This document shows, in pieces, positions 55,536-64,000 of a stretch of 64,000 nucleotides of DNA. This DNA is from Microstegium vimineum (lineage: Eukaryota > Streptophyta > Magnoliopsida > Poales > Poaceae), in contig CM039119.1 of NCBI GenBank assembly GCA_022036555.1, positions 38,137,255-38,201,254 on the forward strand. The letters are read 5' to 3'. Within the stretch, counting starts at the first letter, position 1. The number at the start of each line of letters is the position of its first letter. A program made the position numbers and the translations under genes. Below the pieces are notes generated by a model, which had not been told where the DNA came from, searched no databases, and saw only the letters and a program-made list of their open reading frames with translations.

Positions 55536-56053
55536 ATGATAGGGACCCGGACAACTTGTGAATGTTCCAGGAGATGCAGGTGAGGATGATTTGCACACTA
55601 GCATTTTCATGGAGGAGGAGCAGGACGATGTTGATTAGGGTGATCCCGAGCCAACTCCACCGAATGCCCCCGTCGACCCTGTGACGTCTACTTCGTCTCA
55701 CGGTCCCGACCCCTCTACTTCGACCTCTTGGGGGCCATTCAAGTAGCTTCCTCAGTCCGTACCCGTTGCACCTGAGGGAGCTCCAGCTCCTGTCGAAGGG
55801 GAGGCTACTTCTTCCAGACAAGCTCCCCGCTACATCCAGCAGCAGCACCCACCGGAGAGCATCATCGGCGACATTGACCGTCGAGTCACGCGGTCCAGGT
55901 CCTATCTCTCTCACTTTGCTCATTCGGCTTTTTTCATTTCCTTTGAGCCCCAAGATGTTGGACACGCTTTGATGGATCCAGATTGGGTCAATGCCATGCA
56001 TGAGGAGCTTGAAAACTTTGAGCAAAACCGTATTTGGGTCTTATTTGTGCCAC

Positions 56054-57288
56054 TGTTGATGGTCGTTAGTGTCAACTTTTAATACAATTATAAATAAAAT
56101 AAATGGATCAATCACATATAAAATCTAGAAATATAGGGCTTTATCTAACAAATTCCACGAGTTTTGTGTTTCAATATTTTCTAGGGACTATTCTAGAAAA
56201 GAGCAATAAAGAGAATCAAATCAGAGAAGATATCGAATAAATCCCGTGGTGATACATATGCCAAAATACTCACGGAGGATCCCGCAGACACCGGAGCAAA
56301 GCGGGGCCCCAGACCCCACTAGGTGGGGCCGGTCGGCACTAGGTGGGGCCGGGTGGCACCCCCTGGGCCCACTAGGCCGCCGTCTTCTGGAAGCTTTCTC
56401 CACCGCCTTTGAGGATTATTCTGAGCCCTACCTTAAGTCATTTTGATCCAACGGCTGACGTGCATCCCTCCAGGCTATAAATAGAGGCCTGTACCTCCCC
56501 CTGAAGCCAAGCCAGATCAGAAGCTCAAGAGCTGAAACCCTAATTCCTACCTAGTAGATCTAGGCCAGCAATTCAAGAGAGATTAGATCTATGTAGATCT
56601 AGCTCTATTTAGAGATTAGAGATTTAGAGTTGGAGAGTAGAGTTTTGGAGGAGTTCCGGCCTGTCGGTTCTTCTTCATCGCTGCATTCTTTGGGATTAGA
56701 TTCCTCTCTCCCAGGATCTATATTCTGAGATACCCTGGTATTCGACTTCTGGTTCAAGTAAGAATTTACGCTTATTGTTCTTTATGTTTGTAACTCTTCT
56801 AGAGTACTTTGATCTTGGTCATTACTTGATTGAAGTAGTTGTTCATAGTGTAGGCGTGGTGCCTAGGCTACGTTTACTTGCAATTGTCCCCTGATTTTCT
56901 GGATAACAGTAGCTCGCGTAGGTGACTCTTATAGTTACGTTGTTTCCTTTGTAGTCCGTTTCCCGCAATAGGTTTGGCAAACATATAGGTGCTTAGTGGG
57001 AGAGAACTTTGTTTTCTATTCTTATTTAAGTCATCGTCCTTAAAGATCATAAAAGATAAAGCTTACTCAGTGACCAGAACTAGAAAGTCCTTGGTTCTTT
57101 CTCCTCTTATCAATAGTTATCTATACTTGGTTGTGAAACGGGTTAAGTTTATACACTTAGTCATCCTCATACACCGTTCCTTTGGGTTTGATATTTAAAA
57201 CTGGTTATCTCGGTGAAGTGCTACATCGTTGTTTATCTATGCGCTTGTGGATAATTAATTTACTCATTTGCTCTAAGAAACATCAACA
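56054..57288 (+). mobile_element. Solo LTR inserted in copia 3 pol, 1235 bp
   Basis: It starts TGTTGAT and ends ATCAACA, perfect inverted ends. It interrupts the RT coding region, which continues in register on the far side. Flanks gccac (56049-56053) and accac (57289-57293) agree at four of five bases, a decayed 5-bp duplication. TATAAATA lies at 56475-56482. No internal domain is present. Confidence 0.85.
56475..56482 (+). promoter_or_regulatory. TATA box of the solo LTR
   Basis: TATAAATA is followed by gaggcctgtacctccccc, a typical grass LTR core promoter. Confidence 0.6.
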
Positions 57289-58713
57289 ACCACCACCACC
57301 AAGTTGCCAGCCCATAGGTACCAAGTGGGTTTTCAAAAACAAGCAAAGTGAGGACGGGGTGGTAGTGCATAACAAGGCTAGGTTGGTAGCCCAAGGCTTT
57401 TGTCAAAAGGAGGGAATAGACTATGAGGAAACTTTTTCTCCCGCTGCCTGTTTAGAAGCCATTAGAATCCTTTTAGCCTTTGTCACTTATAAGGGGTTCA
57501 AACTTTTTCAAATGGACGTTAAGAGTGCTTTCTTGAATGGGTACATAGAGGAGGAAGTGTATGTTAGACAACCTCCCAGTTTCAAAAATTCCATGTTTCC
57601 AAACCATGTTTTAAAACTCCACAAAGTTTTGTACGGTTCTAAACAAGCCCCTAGAGCATGGTATGATAGGTTGCGATCTTTCTTGCTTGCAAAGGGTTTT
57701 AAAATGGGATCGGTAGATAAGACGCTTTTTCTCCTCAAGCAAGGCAATGACTCGCTCTTGGTCTAAATATATGTGGATGATATCATCTTTGGTGGTTCTT
57801 CACATCATCTTGTTGCCTAGTTTGCAGATCTTATGAGCAGGGAATTTGAGATGAGCATGATGGGCAAGTTGACTTTCTTTCTCAGTTGCAAATCAAGCAA
57901 ACCTGGGAAGGGACATTTGTGCACCAAGGCAACTACACGAAGGACATTCTGAAGAAGTTTGACATGGGTGAGGCAAAGCCTCTTTCGGCGCCCATGTCAA
58001 CTACGATTGCCTTGGATGTGGATGAGGATGGAGAGCCGGTTGATCAGACAGAGTATCAAAGCATGATCGGGTCGCTCTTGTACTTGACGGCGACCCGGGT
58101 GGACATATAGTTCGCCGTCTGCTTGTGTGTGCGCTTTCAGGCGTCGCCACACACTTCACACAAGAAGGCAGTGAAGCGCATCATGAGGTACTTTTGCTTC
58201 ACTCCTGAGTTCGGTTTGTGGTTTTCAACCTCCTCCTCTCTTGTGCTTTGTGGCTATTCCGATGCCGATTTTGCTGGTTATCGTCTTGATCGGAAGTCCA
58301 AGTTGGGGACTTGTCAGTTTCTTGGATCTTCTATTGTGTTTTGGTCTTCTCGTAAATAGTCTAGCATTGCTTAGTCTACCACTGAGGCTGAGTATGTTGC
58401 TGCAGCTAGCTGTTGTTCGCAGTTGATTTGGATGATTGCGACTTTGAAGGATTTTGGCTTAGTGTTTACTCGAGTGCCTCTGCTTTGCGATAGCACGAGT
58501 GCAATTAGTGTAGCCCAAAATCTCGTGCTTCACTCTAAGACCAAGCACATTGACGTTTGGTTTCATTTTCTGAGAGATCACTACGAAAAGGGCGACATTG
58601 ACCTCTGGCATGCCGATACCCAAAACCAGCTTGCGAACATTCTCACAAAACCGTTGGATCAAGCTGCGTTTTCCCGCTTGAGAGGGGAATTGGGTGTGTG
58701 CTTTCCTTTTTAG

Positions 58714-60311
58714 TTGAGGGAAGCTTTTGTACCATATTTCTTCTTTTGGTTTTATTTGACTTTTCTTTTGTTTCTTAGCTTGTATACATTGCATTTTGAA
58801 TCTCATTGCATTTGTGACATAGTTCATTTTGAGCTTCATATATATAGCCTGTTTAATGAAACTATGCTCTGTTGGAGGTGCTTTATGTGCTTATGGTGAT
58901 GCCTAGCTTAGACTCTATTTGATCTCTAGATGCATAATAGAGCTAAGCTAGAAAGCTTTTAAAACTGAACTTAAATTCCTTATTCACCTCTGTTTTGGCA
59001 CTAGCATGTGTAGGACTCCTTATTGAGATCCCTTTTTACTGCTTTATGTATACTTTGTCACTATGGCTCTTACACTATTTCATTCACTACCTTAGAGCAC
59101 CATGTTTAAATCTTGATCTAAAATGGAAGTAGCTCTATGAATAGTGAATTGATAAGATTGAGTTGGGTTTGCATATGTGAGCACTTCATTGTATCGAGAC
59201 GGCTTCCCATTGCACATTGGGTTGAACTTGAGCGATGTCGTGTATGACCGAAATCGGTGCCTTAAGCTCTTTGGCTTCGCCCGGTTGATAAGTGGCTTCA
59301 CTATGCTTACAACCACTCGCATACACATGTTCTTGACCAAAATATGACTTTTGCTGCAAAACTCTGAAAATCTACAAATTCGTTCTGTTTTGGGTCTTTG
59401 GCATGTTGTATGAACTTTGCTAGGGATAGTTGACTCAGTATACGTAAGACAATTTCAGGTTGATCTTATTTTGTGCCCCTTGCTAGTCCCTCAACTCAGT
59501 GGTGATACCCTTTCTTTGCTCACACATGATACTTTCATGCTATGGCTTCTAGAGTGATCTTTAGCTCAATTTGAGTCTCTGCTATGGATTTATGGCTTAC
59601 ATGCTTTCTCATAGGATCACATCACTTAGAGAATCTTTTTATTGAATTAGCTCTATGTATGAAGCTTGTGCATTCATCTTGCATTCATGGTATTTTTGGC
59701 CGGAGAGCTTGTAGTCTGGGTTGATGAGATGCATGTATCAACAAGGGGGAGAAACTTGTGCATTTCACTCATTTCAGCCATCTACCATCATGGGGGAGTT
59801 TTTAGAACGCATGTCTATCCGAGGGGGAGATCTTGTGCATAATTGCTTCTTTGACTCTTCTCGGTCTTATGCTTCAATTGGTATCTTGCTCCTTTCGAGT
59901 TGGTATTTTCACTTGGTATCTAGCTCTTTGTGCGTCTATGCCATAAGGTTCACATTTGGTATCTTGTGAGGGGAGCTTTTGCTAGATCTGTTGAGCCTTT
60001 GCCTCTTCTGGAGGGTCTAGCTTGCTTTGCTGGCTCCAATAGGTTTCGATTGGCTATTTGAGCTTTGATTGGTATCTTGAGTTTTGCTAGCGGTGTTGAG
60101 CCCTTTTTCTGCCTCTTCTTGAGGGCTAGCTTTGTATTGCTTGGTTGTGTCGAGCCGTTGCCCATGTCTTTGGGAACCAAGTTTTGGATGTGTTTTGTTT
60201 CTCTCAAGTGACCCCATTTTGGCTTTGCTTAGCTTTTGGTCATTTGGAGAGATTTAGCTTGTTGGCTCAAATCTGAAATACACTTGTGTTTGTTGGTATT
60301 TATCATGCTCA
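58714..60311 (+). other. 3' non-coding region of copia 3 with PPT-like tracts
   Basis: No ORF with a domain. Purine tracts caagggggagaaac (about 59739), catgggggag (about 59789) and gagggggaga (about 59821) resemble the multiple polypurine tracts of Sireviruses. Several ttggtatcttg-type repeats follow (59878-60080). Confidence 0.6.
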
Positions 60312-61327
60312 TGTAGAATATTCCGCAAGCGCACAGAAATACCGCTGTAGCATTTCACCTAGGAGTATTCCAGGGTATCGTATTTATCCTCAGGGAAGCA
60401 ATGGTTAAAGAATATGATCGCTAATCATGGTGATCCACTAACTAATATACCAACTAAACTATGGTAGGGGTAAATGATATATATGATAAGTGCAATGACA
60501 CACGGGAGAAGTTCCAATGATAAAGAGTAGTTTAGTGAGCGAGGAGGATAGCGAGCGAGCATAAGGTTTCCAAACATCTATCTCTACTTGCATGGTTCTA
60601 ACTTAGCAAGACAAGTCATATCAAGCAAGAACAATATTCATACACAATTGCACTTCGGGCCACTAGGCCACTTAGCAACAGAAAGAGATGAGAAGGGTGC
60701 TAAACCGCCTAACACAAGAAGGCCTACGCTTTAAGAACTTGGCCAAACGTGGTGGGATCAAAGCCTAGATAGGTCTGTCACCCCTACTAGGTACCACAAA
60801 CAAACCGTTGGACAAGCCGCAGACACAGGTAAGCATATAGTCTAGACACCATGTCTACAATATATCTCACTACTCTAATCCGACGTCCGGTGAAATTGAT
60901 TAGAGCACCGGGTTAAGGGCGGTGAACTAGTGCAAAGGTATACTACCATTATCTTACTATCAAATAACTATGACTATGCTAACAACTAATACAACATAAC
61001 TAGTCATGCTGCATTAAAGTAAAGTACTAAGGAAAAATAGAGAAGATAACTATATAAAATAACTCAAGTCTTACAAAGAGAGAAATAGATACTAGAAGCA
61101 TACCAGACCCCCTGGAAGACTAGAGCTAAAGACCAGAGACTCACTCTAACTCCTAACAACACTAACACTACTACAAGTGCTACATCTTGAGAGAGAGTGG
61201 AGAGCCCCTCCTTGTGGTGTCTCTTGAATGAGAGGGAGTGAGGGGGTATTTATAGTGGAGAGGTGGAGTAGGGGCTACTCCACCGCCACGACATCGATCC
61301 ACGTGATGGATGATGAGAGCCCTACCA
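60312..61327 (-). mobile_element. Solo LTR on the minus strand, probably Ty3/gypsy (Athila-like)
   Basis: The plus-strand left end TGTAGAATATTCCGCAAGCG and right end ccctacca are imperfect inverted ends. Read on minus, a TATA-like ctataaata (about 61236-61244) is followed by a plausible leader, and the LTR ends with cttgcggaatattctaca. The ccgcaagcgcac/ggagtattcc motif is common in Athila-type LTRs. The flanking five bases do not match. Confidence 0.65.
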
Positions 61328-61331
61328 AGAT

Positions 61332-62230
61332 TGCGAACACATGGTTAATATGTGCCCATGTTTGTTCAGTTTTGATGATGAGTGATTGATCAACATTTGA
61401 GTGTTTCAGTTTGAGCGGTTTACACTAACCCTTGCGAAAGCATGTGTGTGCTTGTCTATCGGCTTGTGGTGTGCAGGTGCTAGGCCTGGAGACAGTGGTC
61501 AATGGCGTGGAGAAGGTCGAGTAGAGGCTTACCGTGCCGATGGACTGAGAGCGGTGAAGGGCGGAAGCGGGGCTCGGACTGAGGGACCATGGGCGCTGGC
61601 GGACTAGCTGTGGTGGCTAGTACTTGGCACCAGTGAGCGCGAGAAGACATGGAGGTAGATCGTGTTGACCAAGTCAAGATGGTGGGCGAGCGAGTTGAGC
61701 GGGAAGGCTCAGGGGACTCGGAGCCGCTACGGGCGAGGACAAGGTAGCACGTGTCGAGCGGTTTGGTGGTTTGGGCCTCAAAACCATCGGAGGACGGTTC
61801 CCGAGTTTGGGCCTCAAAACTCGAGGTTCGGTAGTTGAGCCCAAAGCTACTGGTGGCGGGTTTCGCAGGTTTGGGCCTCAAAACCCGGGCGGAGCTTCCA
61901 AGGAAATGGGGATGACACGTGGCGGAATCCTGGAGGTTGCGTCGAGGCGACGACAACTCCTAGCAGGAAGCGGGGCCGTCCATTGAAATCGAGGAAGATA
62001 TTTTCCAGAGCTTGGACTGCAATGCGTAGGCTAGGTAGTTCACTCATGTATCTAGGGGGGTCTTTGGGAAATAGCCAAAGCCCTTTAAATAGGGGATCAA
62101 GGGGTATCCCTCATCCCATCTCTTGCATTTTCCTCCTCCCACCTAAATTCCTAGGTTTTCCCTTCCCCTAGCTCTTCTTTCTTGAGATCCACCGTGTCTT
62201 CGGTGTAAGAACTTTAGATTGTTGCGACGA
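61332..62230 (+). repeat. LTR of a copia element (right end uncertain)
   Basis: It starts TGCGAACACATGG and matches the inverted fragment 55062-55385. It contains three copies of a GGCC-centred palindrome (about 61769, 61805, 61869) and a TATA-like tttaaatagg at about 62084. It could be the 3' LTR of copia 3 or the 5' LTR of the gag to its right. No primer binding site was recognised at its end. Confidence 0.75.
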
Positions 62231-62503
62231 ATGGGAGGCCGTAACCTCCATAGGCCATGGTGCCTTTGATTTCTTGATTTTGTCGATATTTGCTTGTGTT
62301 CTTCGCATTTTGATTTTTGCTCCCTCTTGTTCCCGAGATGAGATCTCTTTGTAGGGAGTAGTTCTTGCAAATCCATTTGAACCAAGTTGTTCGTAATCGA
62401 GAAGAGCATCTTTGCACCGAAGGATTCTTCCTCAAACCTCTCGAGTACGCAGATCGGGCTATTTCTTTGCGGTGTTCTTCGTTTTATGCTTCCTCCCCCC
62501 AAA

Positions 62504-63971
62504 TCTTTGTTTCCCTTCATTCCAAACCAAAGGACCACTTCATCGCAAACTGCCCCAAGAAAGCTGCGGGTGACTTCACCAAGCACAAGGACAAGCGCGA
62601 GCACCACTTCAAGGACAAGCACAAGGCCAAGGGCGGCCACAACCGAAGATCCTCGAAGAAGGTGATTGACAAGGTGAAGGCCAAGCACCGAGCCTTCCTC
62701 GCCTCTCTCAGCGACATCGAGTGCTCCACCGACGCAAGCTCTTCTTCAAGCAACGGCGATGAGTCGAAAGGAAAGGTTGAGGACAAGCTCAATGGCCTCT
62801 GCTTCTACGCTGACGCCAAGCACGGTGGCTTCTGCACCATGGCGATTGGAGCTGGTGAGGTCGGCGAGCACAAGGACGACTCCGACACCGACTCTGACAC
62901 ACCCGAGGTATCACCCACCATCGAGTCTCTCTCCTCTGAGCTTGAGTCCTTGAGACCTTCATGAGTCAGGATGTTGTGCTCAAGCATGCGATTAGAGAGA
63001 GGAACGAGTTCAAGGCTAAGTATCTGAAAATGCTAGATGAGCTCAAGTTTGCTAAGGCGTCGGTGGTGGTTACCGAGGAGGTAGAGTGTGATGCTTGCGC
63101 CATCCACATGTCTAGTCTTGTCACTCTCCAGGACAAGTATGGCACTCTACTTGAGGAGATCAGTGAGCTAAAGGCTAGGCCTAGCTTACTTGGTGCGTGC
63201 AAGGCTTGCGTTTTGAGCTGGCACAGAAGGAGAGTAGGATTGCTATGCTAGAGAAGGTCAGCTCAGATAGCACCGGAGAGTCGAGTCACATTGAGGCGCT
63301 AGAGCTTGAGATCGCTGCGTGCAGGCACGACAAGGCGCGTACCGATGAGGATAACACGCACCTCCAGTCCGTCTTAGCTTGGGTGTCTGGCCGAGAGCCG
63401 CAGCTGGGGATGTTGTACATCTAATTTAGGCGGGCTGGCAATACGGGAGTAGGCTTTTCTATAGGTGGGAAGGGTGATAACAATTTTGGCAACATCGGTG
63501 AGTGCAGTGGGTTGAGAGAGAGTGAGAAACCTACCACAATGCCCAAGTTCACAAAATTCACTCCACCTAAGCCTACCGACCCCTCTGAGTTACCTGTGAG
63601 AGATGGTGTGTTTGAAGAGCCACCCAAAACCACTCCACAGAAGCAAGTCTGGAATTCCCAAACCAAACCACCTTCGGAACTGACTTGACACCTTGCCCGA
63701 CATCTCTAGTGATCCCCTTCCTAAGAAAGCGAGAGCCACCCAACCCAACAAGAAAGTGCCTACCAAGGGTACGGTGAGGTACCACTGTGAGTATTGTGAG
63801 CGGGATGGGCACTTGGCTGAGTTTTGCTATAGGAGGAAGAGAGTTGAACGGCGGCAGGTTGAGATGAACAACCGAGACATGTACCACCCACCGGTTGGGG
63901 TGCGTGAACCGGAAGTTCGGAGGCACACTACTAGGCCTAGAGGTGCAATTCCTCAAGGTGCTAGGCCTTAG
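62504..63971 (+). pseudogene. copia gag remnant (copia 4), runs to the window edge
   Basis: It begins within a CCHC knuckle (HFIANCPKK, about 62540) and continues as a basic then acidic region (62560-62964). A -1 shift at the ATGA of 62961 leads to a coiled-coil-like region (62961-63251, 63197-63424). A further break precedes a second knuckle-like motif (YHCEYCERDGHLAEFC, about 63780-63830). The N-terminal capsid part is missing. The layout of two knuckles around a coiled coil again suggests a Sirevirus-type Gag. Confidence 0.78.
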
Positions 63972-64000
63972 GAGGCGATACCACGCAGTGGTCGTACCCG

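Larger units (their letters stand above)
55536..58713 (+). pseudogene. pol fragment of a third copia element (copia 3), split by a solo LTR
   Basis: The first piece (55536-56053) is the acidic/proline-rich linker after integrase and the start of RT (WVNAMHEELENFE). The reading resumes at 57289 with RT (PIGTKWVFKNKQ, KSAFLNGYIEEEVYVRQ, KQAPRAWYDRL). A stop at 57764-57766 precedes IYVDDIIFGG, which keeps YVDD. Further breaks occur near 57820, 57880 and 58110. RNase H runs to 58713 (TKHIDVWFHFLRDHYEKGD). Gag, protease and integrase core are absent on the left. Ty1/copia, probably the Sirevirus lineage from the RT style. Confidence 0.86.

Overview
The window is nuclear DNA from a grass (Poaceae, most likely a panicoid such as a Setaria/Panicum/sorghum-type genome; species not determinable here). 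The evidence is the repeat content: Sirevirus-type Ty1/copia, Tat- and Athila-type Ty3/gypsy, Tourist and Stowaway MITEs, a cereal-type SINE and CACTA-like subterminal repeats. One plant host gene with short GT-AG introns sits among them. There is no bacterial gene, rRNA, tRNA gene or CRISPR array.

Left part (1-19255). A long LTR fragment (1-1744) is inserted in a decayed Athila-type pol (1745-3365), followed by a Tourist MITE and a SINE. On the minus strand at 13861-9862 lies the only recognisable host gene: a ten-exon ASHH3-type SET-domain histone H3K36 methyltransferase. It is well preserved except for a one-base deletion at the catalytic ELTYDY motif, which creates a premature stop. Upstream of it are small MITE-like repeats, a CACTA-like subterminal array (15460-15968) and a 2.1 kb solo LTR (16425-18540) of the same family as the LTR at the window start.

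Middle part (19256-49540) is a block of LTR retrotransposons. A Sirevirus (19256-31486) has gag, pol and a broken envelope-like region, and its 3' LTR is cut short. A Tat-type gypsy element (31488-42042) has dual RNase H and an antisense ORF. A 5'-truncated second Sirevirus (42043-49540) has a complete 3' LTR. Every coding region carries stops, frameshifts or catalytic-residue changes. The junctions suggest that the Tat element inserted into copia 2, and that a later deletion fused copia 1's 3' LTR to the Tat 5' LTR.

Right part (49541-64000). Two long inverted-repeat (foldback) elements lie side by side, followed by hAT-, Stowaway- and Tourist-type MITEs with recognisable target-site duplications. 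Then come inverted LTR fragments, a third copia pol split by a solo LTR, a minus-strand LTR, and an LTR joined to a decayed copia gag that runs to the window end.

Functionally, the only candidate host function is chromatin methylation by the ASHH3-like gene. Everything else is transposon biology. The items most worth checking are the SET frameshift, the two foldbacks, the antisense ORF with its own TATA box, the palindrome arrays shared between LTRs and one internal region, and the uneven divergence of the Tat LTR pair.
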